Source: Cyclobacterium marinum DSM 745 (lineage in GTDB: Bacteria; Bacteroidota; Bacteroidia; Cytophagales; Cyclobacteriaceae). From it: 64,000 nt of DNA. The stretch spans positions 1,860,001 through 1,924,000 of the forward strand of contig NC_015914.1 of assembly GCF_000222485.1 (NCBI RefSeq), given 5' to 3'. The position numbers were made by a program, and so were the translations under genes. Below the pieces are notes generated by a model. It was given only the letters and a program-made list of their open reading frames with translations, was not told the DNA's origin and searched no databases. Shown piece by piece: positions 26,123 through 34,813 of the stretch; position 1 is the stretch's first letter; each line of letters starts with the position of its first letter.

Positions 26123-26497
26123 ATGGATTTTGAAAAAGAAATACAAAGTTTGATAAGCGGATACTCAAATCCAATAGGCATTGAAAGGTTACGCTTAAAC
26201 ATCCTTCAAGAAATAAAATCTTATTATAAAGACAATGGCTACCCTAAGGAACTGTCAATACATAAGTTATCCTTAATACCAAGTTTATTTCAAGAAGCGA
26301 ACTATGACAATATTGTGTGGAGTAGTCAAAATGGGGAATTAGGACATTTGAACATTCTATTTCAGCTTGATTGTATGTTTCATAATAGTGGGAAATCACG
26401 AGAGAAGCTTTCCGAAAAAGATTTTTTTAAATATGTTGATTTTTCATCTCAAGCAATAAATAGCTTAAAGAATAAACTAAACAAACTACTACTATAG
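26123..26497 (+). CDS. Hypothetical protein, 124 residues
   Basis: This soluble, mostly helical protein (MDFEKEIQSLISGYSNPIGI; LNILQEIKSYYKDNGYPKEL; SRKL-poor C-terminus SLKNKLNKLLL) has no signal peptide or recognised motif. It lies 66 bases after the antitoxin. Its size and isolated position among decayed genes would suit an immunity or orphan accessory protein, but that is only context. No family is recognised. Confidence 0.45.
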   Translation: MDFEKEIQSLISGYSNPIGIERLRLNILQEIKSYYKDNGYPKELSIHKLSLIPSLFQEANYDNIVWSSQNGELGHLNILFQLDCMFHNSGKSREKLSEKDFFKYVDFSSQAINSLKNKLNKLLL

Positions 26498-26621
26498 CTC
26501 CCCCCAATAAGCGGGTCAAACATAAATTGAAAATTTGGTTGTCCTAACAAGTTCGCAGAAACATTCATTTGGCTTTTAATGAATAAAAAAACTAGGGGTA
26601 AAAGCAAATTTCGATTAATGT

Positions 26622-26720
26622 CAATCAAATCTTACCTTTTACAGAAAGGATGAAAATAACATTGTGGAAATTGTCATAATTCTTCATCAAGGAATGGATA
26701 TTAAAAACCTACTGAAATAA
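26622..26720 (+). pseudogene. C-terminal stub of a RelE/ParE-type toxin gene
   Basis: The plus strand encodes LTFYRKDENNIVEIVIILHQ followed by GMDIKNLLK and a stop. This is the characteristic last strand pair and tail of ParE/RelE toxins (xxFYRxexxxIxxxxILHxxMDxxxxL). An in-frame stop lies directly upstream, and no start or remaining body is present. It is therefore the remains of a toxin gene distinct from the intact HigB-like one. Confidence 0.65.
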
Positions 26721-26757
26721 AAAATTGCACACAATAACTAAACACTATGATAGCTAT

Positions 26758-26803
26758 CCCTTCGACACCCCTCGACAGTCTCAGGGGCCATGCTCAGGGG
26801 CCA
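26758..26803. repeat. TTCGACAGGCTCAG-type repeat, copy 2
   Basis: CCCTTCGACACCCCTCGACA, then GTCTCAGGGGCCATGCTCAGGG, contains two half-repeats and an internal CTCAGGGG duplication. It matches copy 1 at 25076-25120. Confidence 0.45.
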
Positions 26804-27019
26804 AATCAATGAATCTTTGAAAAGGTGCTGGAAATTAAGAATACAGGTTCATTTTGAACCTTAACAATAAAAATTTGGTATTGCCATTAGATAACTTGTC
26901 CTAAATTCTTAATTTGACTAAAGGAAATACGTTGAAGGAATTGAGCCCCTAAACTGTATATAATCATCTTCGAGGGTAAATTATTGATATAAAATATTGT
27001 AGAGCATTAAAAAAACGAG

Positions 27020-27450
27020 ATGGAAAAATGGTTATTAAGAAAAATTTCAGGTTCACGTTCAAAATTTAAATTGGACGGAGACTATTCGGATGACCGAAAT
27101 TCTAAAAAGGCGGTAGGTTTTGAGAATCTTCCTCAAAAAGAATCGATTAGGAATAAAACTGTCACAAGACTTATTTGGACACAACCTTGGTTAAAAGATG
27201 GCTTCAGAGTAAATTCGGGCATAATTTTGATGACATTTATTCAGAATTTCTAGCTCGAATTCAGCCTAAATACCTGGATGAATATCGAGACTGTATTTAT
27301 TGGTACGTAGAAAAGAAAGAAAATATAGAAATTAAGGAAAATGGAGAAATTTGGGGTAAATCGGATGGACAAAGTTTGAAATTACCTTACTCAATTCAGA
27401 TGACTTTTTATGTTGATCCTATAACGAACGAACTGAAAAAAATAAATTAA
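27020..27450 (+). pseudogene. Frameshifted small hypothetical gene
   Basis: Two overlapping frames together make one protein. The first (27020-27253) begins MEKWLLRKISGSRSKFKL and reads to TVTRLIWTQPWLKDGF. The second supplies VKRWLQSKFGHNFDDIYSEF and continues IQPKYLDEYRDCIYWYVEKK to a stop at 27450. The join lies near 27180-27200. The pattern 'RWLxxxxGxxxDxVYSE' is familiar from small hypothetical proteins in many bacteria. A one-base indel is the simplest explanation, so the gene is probably inactive here. Confidence 0.55.
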
Positions 27451-27729
27451 AAACCCTCCATAATAATTAAGCCTTCTAACATCAGAAACAACTTAGTTCG
27501 ACCCTTCGACAGGATCTGCCTACACTTCATTTAATTCCTACAAAGGTGTTATGGATCTTGGGGAAAGTTTACCTTTTTTTATGACTGTTATCATTCAATA
27601 AAGTCATAAGGAGCGAATTTAGAAATTACTGAAAATGTACGCAGATGATTTGAAAAATAAATTCCCGAAATTTGGGAGGTGATACTACTTTTTTCAAAGA
27701 ATCAAGATTTAGTCTTTTTACTACCTGTT

Positions 27730-28427
27730 ATGATCAATATACCTCCTAAAGGCGCCAAATTCAATATGTCAAGAATTTTCAAGACCTGGTTTCCATACCT
27801 TTTCATGGAAATACCAATGAACTTTGTTGGACGAGGGAATTAATAGGTGATTTTTCTGAGATTGTTAATTTGGTAACATTAGATGAAAATATGGCTGAAC
27901 TTCATCCTGATGAGCTTCTTGAACTTCAGTTGACTGAACAAGGGCAGCGTGCGCGTGAAATTCTTCTACATGATTTGAAGGTCTTGAAAGCGCATGGTGC
28001 CTCTCCCACACTTAATGTGATTCAGTCCTATGAAAGGGATGATAGCTACCTGTTTTTTCCCACCGATGTTTATTCCTTTCATGTAGATCGCGCCCCTATA
28101 CCTGTCGACACTTTTTTATGCACCTACTATGGGGAGCCAAGTGAAATATTGCCCAATTCACAAGCCGAACAAAAAGTGCTTGTTCCAGAAATAAGGGAGG
28201 AACTTAAAAAATTATATGATGGCGGAGCGGGTTATTTTGAATCCTTTTTGAGTGAACAGTTCTTTGACCTCCACTACCTAGCCAAAGCCAATGCACAACC
28301 AATAAGCTTAGGCCTAGGTCATTTATGCAGGTTGGCCACAGATCACCCTAATAGTAAAGTCCCCCCTTGTATTCATCGTGCCCCACAAGAAAAAAATGGA
28401 CAGAAGAGGTTGCTGTTAATCTCTTAA
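27730..28427 (+). pseudogene. Second DUF1826-like copy, frameshifted near its start
   Basis: This copy is almost base-for-base identical to 24328-25029. Its start region reads CCTCCTAAAGGCGCC where the intact copy reads CCTCCTCAAGGGCGCC, a net loss of one base that shifts the frame after six codons. The rest is open again from a TTG at 27870 or an ATG at 27891, so a shortened protein of 178-185 residues is conceivable. The final codon differs (Ser for Cys). Flanking sequence is much less similar than the gene itself, although faint similarity upstream remains. Confidence 0.75.
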
Positions 28428-28481
28428 ATAGCAGGGGCAAATATTCCTTTTTCAAGGAATAATCCTGTTATTGTAAAATGA

Positions 28482-30119
28482 ATGAAACCCGGAAAAAATA
28501 AACTGATCCTACTTGTTCTTATTGCCCTATTGATAGGTCTGATTTTTGGTTATTTCAAAAAAGAACCAAAACTTACTCTCAAGCAAGGAAATATTGAGGT
28601 TCCGCAAAAACGGAGCATACAATGGAATAATGATTCTGAATTTAAAGATTCTATTATTGGCATCTGGGTGAAGAAAAAAGTGGAATATGGCCCAAAAAAA
28701 GGAAAGGTAAGCAACCCAAGAGTTTTGTTGGCTCGGCTTCATTCTAAAACCAATATCCAGGAGACCAATCAAATAATTATGGGCATGAAACCCTGGGGTG
28801 TTTCAGGTTCCTCTTGGTTTTTTAATAAACTTGGGGATTATGATTTTACATTTACTGTGCTCACTACCATCCTATGGCAGTTTGGTGACAATCCGGAAAT
28901 ATTATATAAGGAGACGGTCAATCATCTATTAGAAGTCTTGCTAACAGAAGAAGGCAATAAATTTCGGCGAGCAGCTCCCAAGACCTTTGGATTGTTCCCG
29001 GAAACTGAAAACCATATCCTTATGACTGAGGGCTCCCGATACCTTAAAAACAGATGGCTGGCCATCCATGGCAATGATGATCCGAAATATGATAATACCG
29101 GTAACGGAATGGAAGCCCAAATAATGGATTTTTTGCATGACATGAAAACCAATGGGCTCCATGAGTTCAATTCCATGCCCTATATTGGCTATACCATAAC
29201 AGCACTACTTAACCTAGAAGCTTTTGCTTCTCAAAAAGTAAGAAAAGAAGCCCGAGATGTATTGGACTATATGAATATCAGTTATGCCTTAGGAAGTTAT
29301 CATTATAAATATTTTCCTCCCATGAGAAGGAGGTACGAACGCGCCAGTTGGCATAAATTGACCACAGGCTACCATTCTGTTTTTATGAAGGCCTGGATGA
29401 GCTTTTTCCCCGGTGCAGCCACTAATTTTGATATCGGAGAAGGGGAAGCACATGCCATTATCGGGGCTTGCATGCCTTATAGACCAGCGGATAAAATCCG
29501 TCTTATGCTAAGTGAAAAAGGCAATGGCTATTTTATAAAAATGGGACATGGCAAAGGTTCTTGTCCGGAAATATACACCGCAGGCGAAAATTACCTGCTA
29601 TCTGCAGGTGGCGCTAATCTTGGGAAAACCTCGCAAATCGTTGCCCGACCCATTACACTATTTTTAAATGACGAAGCGAAAGAATTAGAAGAAACCTTTC
29701 ACTTGGCAGGGCCTGGAACAAATTTTATGGAATGGAATAATACCGGTGTGTACAAAAATTTTGCTTGTGCAGCAGGTCCCGTAGCCATACCTCAAGGATA
29801 CCAAGCCCAGTACAAAGGGAATATATGGTCTATTTTTGAAGCCAATGATAAGGTACTGGTCGCTGTATTTTCCTCCGCCAATCTAGGTATCCTGCTTGTT
29901 TTTGAAAATCAAGATCCCCAAACTTTATTAAAAAAATTGGAAAACAAAAACCCAGACATGGAAAGCTTGCACACACAATTCCGGTTTCCCGATGGTTTAT
30001 TGATTGAATATGATCCTATCGCTCCAAAAGACAAATGGGTTATTACTAAAGTAAACCAGTCAAAACTAGACCGGAACTATGAAAATTGGCCATTAATCGA
30101 AGGCTCATTTTACCCTTGA
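28482..30119 (+). CDS. Unrecognised membrane-anchored or secreted protein, 545 residues
   Basis: An N-terminal hydrophobic segment (KLILLVLIALLIGLIFGYF, residues 6-24) anchors or exports the protein. The next 300 or so residues are helical with repeated aromatic and polar patterns (HILMTEGSRYLKNRWLAIHG; MPYIGYTITALLNLEAFAS; YFPPMRRRYERASWHKLTTG). A beta-rich end follows (FAACAAGP-like loops; GNIWSIFEANDKVLVAVFSS). Helical toroid followed by beta sandwich is the layout of alginate/heparinase-like polysaccharide lyases, and the His/Tyr/Arg clusters would suit one, but I do not recognise a family. A sulfatase gene lies downstream. Confidence 0.5.
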   Translation: MKPGKNKLILLVLIALLIGLIFGYFKKEPKLTLKQGNIEVPQKRSIQWNNDSEFKDSIIGIWVKKKVEYGPKKGKVSNPRVLLARLHSKTNIQETNQIIMGMKPWGVSGSSWFFNKLGDYDFTFTVLTTILWQFGDNPEILYKETVNHLLEVLLTEEGNKFRRAAPKTFGLFPETENHILMTEGSRYLKNRWLAIHGNDDPKYDNTGNGMEAQIMDFLHDMKTNGLHEFNSMPYIGYTITALLNLEAFASQKVRKEARDVLDYMNISYALGSYHYKYFPPMRRRYERASWHKLTTGYHSVFMKAWMSFFPGAATNFDIGEGEAHAIIGACMPYRPADKIRLMLSEKGNGYFIKMGHGKGSCPEIYTAGENYLLSAGGANLGKTSQIVARPITLFLNDEAKELEETFHLAGPGTNFMEWNNTGVYKNFACAAGPVAIPQGYQAQYKGNIWSIFEANDKVLVAVFSSANLGILLVFENQDPQTLLKKLENKNPDMESLHTQFRFPDGLLIEYDPIAPKDKWVITKVNQSKLDRNYENWPLIEGSFYP

Positions 30120-30537
30120 TCCCTTTGATATAATAATGAAGCCAATACTCCTTGGTTGCTAAAGCTCCTCGGCTGGTCGCATTTTCGCAATAAAAAGGTC
30201 GACAGACAGCTTATAAAAGTACTATTCCCCTGTATTTTAAATTAAAGGTTTTATTAAAAGTGGAATAAGCTCAGGTAAAATGAAAATTAGGATCTCTTTT
30301 CTGATGTAGAAGATGAACTTGAGTTCTTCAACAAACACATTAGGAAATAGATCAACTAAATTGGCACTAGCCAACCAAATTATTTGGAGCTTTATCAAAG
30401 TATGGTCAATTATGCGGCAAGTCCCTTTTGACGGTTCAGCATTTAGATTTATCTTCACCGTTTATATTAAAAACGGTGATCCCAATAAGGCCTGATGGTT
30501 ATTTAAAACCGAGGTCGAATTCAAGAAAAATTAACCT
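30120..30537. other. Intergenic region before the sulfatase, with one hairpin
   Basis: No supported gene is visible in these 418 bases. A short open frame (30313-30495) has no recognisable motif. A hairpin with nine-base arms (TCACCGTTT / AAACGGTGA) occupies 30455-30479, about 60 bases before the sulfatase start. It lacks a T-run. Confidence 0.4.
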
Positions 30538-32070
30538 ATGAAAATTCTTTTTTTCCTAACCATCCTATGTATGGTCTTTGGAAGCTGCAAAAATCAAGCA
30601 AGTCTAGAAGCTTCAAATCAACCAAACATTGTTTTATTTTTTGTTGATGACATGGGTTGGCAGGACACATCAGTTCCTTTCTGGCACAAAAAAACTCCTC
30701 TCAATGAGCGCTACCATACACCAAATATGGAAAAGCTAGCTTCGGAGGGCATGATGTTTACCCAAGCTTATGCCACACCTGTATGTTCTCCCACTCGTAT
30801 AAGTCTAATGACCGGCATGAATGCTGCCCGTCATCGTGTAACCAATTGGACACTACACAAGGATGCCCTACAACCTATGGAAACCAACCATAAAGCGTTG
30901 TCTTTTCCTGCTTGGAATGTAAATGGGATGAGTCCGGATCCTTTGGATCTTGCCGTACATGCAGACGCCCTTCCTTCTCTGCTCCAAAAAGCCGGCTACT
31001 ACACCATTCATGCCGGAAAAGCACATTTTGGAGCCATCGATACCCCGGCAGAAAATCCGGAAGCCATCGGTTTTGATGTCAATATAGCCGGACATGCTGC
31101 CGGAGGTCCCGGTAGCTATTTGGGAGCAAACAATTTTAGTGCAAATTGGCGAGGAGGCAGTGCTGTATGGGATATACCCGGCCTTGAAAAATACCATGGT
31201 CAGGAAATATTCCTAACTGAAGCACTGACAAGGGAGGCAATAATCGCTATGGACAAGGCTCAGAATGAAGACAAGCCATTTTTTATGTATATGTCGCATT
31301 ATGCGGTACATGCCCCCATAGAGAAAGACGAGCGCTATTATCAAAAATACCTGGATAAAGGTCTTGATGAAAAAGAAGCCAGCTATGCCGCCCTTATAGA
31401 GGGCATGGACAAAAGCTTGGGAGACATCATGCAACATCTCAAAGAAAAAAATTTGATGGAAAACACCATCATCCTTTTCATGTCAGACAACGGGGGATTG
31501 AGTGTACATAGCAGAGGCGGAGAACCACATACACATAACAAACCCCTATCCAGCGGAAAAGGATCCATCCACGAAGGTGGTATCAGGGTACCAATGATCG
31601 TAAAGTGGCCCGGCGTAACGATTCCCGGATCAACTAATGACAACTATCTGATCATTGAAGATTTTTATCCCAGCATTTTGGAAATGGCAGGAGTAGAAGA
31701 CCAACCAACTGTCCAGAAAGTAGATGGAAAGAGTTTCGTTGGCATGTTGGAAAGCAATAATTCCCAAAAGTCAAATAACCGGCCTTTGTTCTGGCATTAC
31801 CCCAATGAATGGGGACCAAAAGGACCGGGAATAGGCGCTTTCAGTGCTATTCGTAAAGGAGATTTTAAATTGATTTATTATCATATCGATGAAAGTTTTG
31901 AATTGTTTAATATCCGAGAAGATATTGGAGAGGAAAGCAATCTGGCAGCAACAAAACCGGAAAAAGTAAAGGAGTTGGCTGTTATCTTATCAGCCCACCT
32001 TAAAGAGGTAGAGGCACAGATGCCCATACACAAAGAAAGTGGAAAAACCGTAGCCTATCCCGGAGAGTAG
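30538..32070 (+). CDS. Type I sulfatase lipoprotein (CSPTR formylglycine motif)
   Basis: This 510-residue protein has a lipoprotein signal (MKILFFLTILCMVFGSCKNQ; lipobox FGSC) and the alkaline-phosphatase-like sulfatase fold. Metal ligands lie in PNIVLFFVDDMGWQD (near residue 30). The modification motif is CSPTRISLMTG (near 83), where Cys becomes formylglycine, and the second metal-site segment is ILFMSDNGG (near 315). It would remove sulfate from extracellular carbohydrate, a common trait of marine Bacteroidota. It needs a maturase: none is adjacent, and the FGE-like protein at 56128 lacks cysteines. The exact sulfatase subfamily cannot be set from sequence alone. Confidence 0.9.
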   Translation: MKILFFLTILCMVFGSCKNQASLEASNQPNIVLFFVDDMGWQDTSVPFWHKKTPLNERYHTPNMEKLASEGMMFTQAYATPVCSPTRISLMTGMNAARHRVTNWTLHKDALQPMETNHKALSFPAWNVNGMSPDPLDLAVHADALPSLLQKAGYYTIHAGKAHFGAIDTPAENPEAIGFDVNIAGHAAGGPGSYLGANNFSANWRGGSAVWDIPGLEKYHGQEIFLTEALTREAIIAMDKAQNEDKPFFMYMSHYAVHAPIEKDERYYQKYLDKGLDEKEASYAALIEGMDKSLGDIMQHLKEKNLMENTIILFMSDNGGLSVHSRGGEPHTHNKPLSSGKGSIHEGGIRVPMIVKWPGVTIPGSTNDNYLIIEDFYPSILEMAGVEDQPTVQKVDGKSFVGMLESNNSQKSNNRPLFWHYPNEWGPKGPGIGAFSAIRKGDFKLIYYHIDESFELFNIREDIGEESNLAATKPEKVKELAVILSAHLKEVEAQMPIHKESGKTVAYPGE

Positions 32071-32086
32071 CCATTAGACACGTATA

Positions 32087-32593
32087 ATGACGGATATTGC
32101 ATTTAGACAAATAAGAGTAAAAGACCTGCCACTGGTTTTAAATTTATTGAAGGAAGCAGCCGAAAAAATTAATAGGATGCAGATTGACCATTGGCAATAT
32201 TGGAAAAACCCTCCACAAGAAAAAGTGCGATGGATTGAAGAGGGTATTAAAAACGGTGAATTCTATTTCGTTGATGACCTTGCTAACAACAATATTGGCA
32301 TGGTAAGGATGCTTAGAGAAGACATTCTCTATTGGGGTAAGCAAAAAGATAAAGCTTTCTATGTGCATTCATTAATCGTTAAGGAAGCCTATAACGGAAA
32401 AGGAATTGGACAAAGGGTCTTAGAAGAAATTGGACAGAAAGCCAAAAATAAGGATTGCCAATATTTGCGATTAGATTCAGATTCAAAAAACCTTAAGCTT
32501 TGCAAGTATTACGAAAATCTAGGATTTAGGAAAGTAGGAGTAAAGAACTTGCCCTTATCTACCTACAATTTATACCAGAAGCGAATTCTCTAA
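32087..32593 (+). CDS. GNAT-family N-acetyltransferase
   Basis: This 168-residue cytoplasmic protein begins with IAFRQIRVKDLPLVLNLLKE and has the acetyl-CoA-binding motif A, YVHSLIVKEAYNGKGIGQRV (near residue 94). The terminal strand LRLDSDSKNLKLCKYYENLG (near 125) and FRKVGVK complete the GNAT fold. It transfers an acetyl group from acetyl-CoA to an unidentified amine. It starts 16 bases after the sulfatase stop, so the two may be co-transcribed, although a functional link is not obvious. Confidence 0.85.
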   Translation: MTDIAFRQIRVKDLPLVLNLLKEAAEKINRMQIDHWQYWKNPPQEKVRWIEEGIKNGEFYFVDDLANNNIGMVRMLREDILYWGKQKDKAFYVHSLIVKEAYNGKGIGQRVLEEIGQKAKNKDCQYLRLDSDSKNLKLCKYYENLGFRKVGVKNLPLSTYNLYQKRIL

Positions 32594-32655
32594 AGTAATG
32601 GGTAAACCCTCAACCCTTTTGTGGGATAGATATCGATTCACCAAAAGTAATACGG

Positions 32656-33284
32656 GGAGCCAATTTTTAGAGGTTATTATATATGGAGGGGAGTGGTGAA
32701 AACCAATTTTGACCTAGGCTACGCTAGTGAAACTTATGGTAAAGGGAAAAGGGTAGGCATTGTTCATATTAAAGACGGGTTTTATGGATGGTAGGCCACA
32801 AGCAATGAGGGTTTTATGGAAGGTGACAGCCCTGAAACCACGAAGGATAAATTGAATAGTTTATTCGGATTGGCATTCCCCTATTCCTAACCTACTAAAA
32901 ATACAGAACATATTCTCAAAAATAGTTTGATTGACAGAGAACCGCACAAAGGTTGGACCAAAGGAAAGATAACCCTTCTCGGGGATGCTGCACATCTCAC
33001 CACGCCTAATTTAGGTCAAGGGGGATGCATGGCCATAGAAGGAGCTTATATTTTAGCCAACTCAATTCAAAAATATGGCCTTACGCAAAAGGTATGAAGC
33101 CTTACAATATCCACGATCTAAAAAAATCATTAAAGATAGTTTAAAATTAGGCAAAGTGGGCCAGCTCGAAAATCCATTGCTTATCTCATTAAGAAATCTG
33201 GCCTTTCAATTAACGCCTTTCAGCTTGGCCATAAAAATAATTGATAAATATTTTTCATATAGGGTCAATCAAATTGAAATATAA
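32656..33284 (+). pseudogene. Decayed FAD-dependent monooxygenase (PHBH-like)
   Basis: The conceptual reading frame shows RGYYIWRGVVKTNFDLGYAS and TYGKGKRVGIVHIKDGFYGW, then an in-frame TAG near 32792. After another stop it continues REPHKGWTKGKITLLGDAAH and LTTPNLGQGGCMAIEGAYIL. The last segment is the GDAAHxxxPxxGQG FAD-binding motif of class A flavin monooxygenases. After a frameshift near 33090 it resumes ALRKRYEALQYPRSKKI, then KLGKVGQLENPLLISLRNLA, to a stop at 33284. The N-terminal Rossmann domain is missing. The gene is clearly dead. Confidence 0.8.
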
Positions 33285-33485
33285 AACTTATTGGCGAGTA
33301 GGTTTTTTTGAAGGTTAACCTTTCCCACCTATACCCCACTTTTACAGGTTCAATTTGCTAAAGGAAAAATTAGAAAATTTTGAATTTAAATTCGCGTCAA
33401 TTTGAGCTTTAATCGGTATTATTTTTACATTGAGCATCAAAAATGAATTTCTGCAGTATTTATTAAAATCAATCAACCCAAAACC

Positions 33486-34391
33486 ATGAAGCAATTTGCG
33501 CTAATCCTGTTTCTAATAGTTTCTTCCAACTTGGAGGCTCAACAATTAATGGATTTATATTTTGAGCGTATCCCAAACAGCAAACCTTATGCTATGCAAG
33601 AAGAAGTCATTGAGGACAATGGCCGCATCTCTTGGTTAAAAAATGTTTCCAAACCTACCCTTACATGCTATCATCCAAATGAGGAGATGGCTACAGGAGC
33701 AGCGGTAATTATCTGTCCAGGAGGTGGGTATTCAGGTGAAAGTTACCTCCGCGAAGGCACCTTGATTGCTGAAACCTTTGTAAAAAAGGGCATTGCAGCA
33801 TTTATTTTAAAGTACCGCTTGCCTAGCGATTCGATTATGATTGACAAAACAATAGGTCCTCTTCAAGATGCTCAACAAGCAATAAAAACGGTAAGACAAA
33901 ACGCCACAGCATGGAATATCGACCCTAGCAAAATTGGCATCATGGGGTTTTCAGCAGGTGGGCATCTGGCTTCAACCGCAGGCACACATTTTGACAAGTC
34001 CTATATTCCAAATGAGCGTCAAATTAGTTTAAGACCGGATTTCATGATCCTTATCTATCCTGTCATCAGTATGACAGACGAAATTGGGCACTTAGGCTCA
34101 AGACAAAATTTACTTGGTAAGTCTGCTACAGCAATGCAAAAGGAGATGTTTTCTAATGAATTTCAGGTCAGCCCAAACACTCCACCCACTTGGATAACCC
34201 ATACCGGGGATGACAATGTGGTGCCCGTGGAAAACAGCATCCGCTTTTACCAAGCACTGATCAAAAATGAGGTCCCTTCAGAAATGCATTTGTATCCTAA
34301 AGGCAACCATGGATTTGTTTTGAGTTTACCACCCGAAGAATGGATGCAACCACTCTTTGACTGGATGAGTAATAGTGGTATAAGTCCTTGA
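33486..34391 (+). CDS. Secreted alpha/beta hydrolase (BD-FAE/acetyl-esterase type)
   Basis: This 301-residue protein has a signal peptide (MKQFALILFLIVSSNLEAQQ). An oxyanion-hole loop ICPGGGYSGESYLREG (near residue 77), the nucleophile elbow GIMGFSAGGHLAST (Ser near 158) and a terminal His in LYPKGNHGFVLSLP (near 276) form the catalytic set of BD-FAE-like carbohydrate esterases. It probably removes acyl groups from oligosaccharides in the periplasm. A paralogue with the same layout lies at 39601, on the other side of the rhamnose genes, implying a shared substrate. It is separated from the rhamnose operon by a 422-base gap. Confidence 0.85.
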   Translation: MKQFALILFLIVSSNLEAQQLMDLYFERIPNSKPYAMQEEVIEDNGRISWLKNVSKPTLTCYHPNEEMATGAAVIICPGGGYSGESYLREGTLIAETFVKKGIAAFILKYRLPSDSIMIDKTIGPLQDAQQAIKTVRQNATAWNIDPSKIGIMGFSAGGHLASTAGTHFDKSYIPNERQISLRPDFMILIYPVISMTDEIGHLGSRQNLLGKSATAMQKEMFSNEFQVSPNTPPTWITHTGDDNVVPVENSIRFYQALIKNEVPSEMHLYPKGNHGFVLSLPPEEWMQPLFDWMSNSGISP

Positions 34392-34813
34392 CACAATTCA
34401 TACAATCAATTGCCCTTTTGATGAGGCAAATCTAATTCAACCCAATAAACCTAATTTTCTACCTATAGCAGCATATTAAATTTTTGTGATTTTAGAAATA
34501 TTCTTGCCTTCTTTGTAATTAGAGCGAACAATAAAATTGAGGTTTTCCATTACCTCCCTCGGGCAACTGTTTTTCTAAAACCTTGTTAAATTTTAATAAT
34601 TGAAAAACAATAATTTCTTATCATTGTCTGGTTTTTAAGGCAGATAGTTCGAAAAAATAGCTTATATAAAAGGAAAAGTATAGTTTTTTGGCGGATTAAT
34701 GCTTTTGGAAGAGGCAATTAACCATTCAAACAGCATAGAACAGGACAGTTAAAATTATTGAATAAGGTATATTCGCTAAAATATTAAAAAGGATTTCAAA
34801 ATTTATTTAAAAT
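34392..34813. other. Control region upstream of the rhamnose operon
   Basis: No gene is visible in these 422 AT-rich bases. The element TATATTCG at 34768-34775 is one mismatch from TAnnTTTG but lacks a well-placed -33 partner. No regulator gene of the AraC or GntR type is present next to the operon within the window. Confidence 0.3.

Larger units (their letters stand above)
26498..27019. other. Non-coding stretch with relics and a repeat
   Basis: No intact gene is visible in these 522 bases. They contain the C-terminal stub of a second toxin gene (26622-26720) and a TTCGACAGGCTCAG-type repeat (26758-26803). The segment after the repeat (TTGTCCTAAATTCTTAATTT near 26900) partly resembles the sequence near 25200 (TTGTCCAAAATCCTAATTTT). 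The two intergenic regions therefore probably share an ancestor. Confidence 0.5.

Noticed and set aside
28443..28460. Hairpin ATTCCTT/AAGGAAT after the second DUF1826-like copy
   Set aside because: Seven-base arms with low GC and no T-run are likely to occur by chance in this AT-rich sequence.
30313..30495. Sixty-residue open frame between the 545-residue protein and the sulfatase
   Set aside because: No motif, signal or plausible family. It overlaps a hairpin, and composition fits non-coding sequence; kept as intergenic.
34768..34775. TATATTCG as a promoter element for the rhamnose operon
   Set aside because: One mismatch to TAnnTTTG and no -33 partner at the expected distance; reported only as part of the intergenic description.
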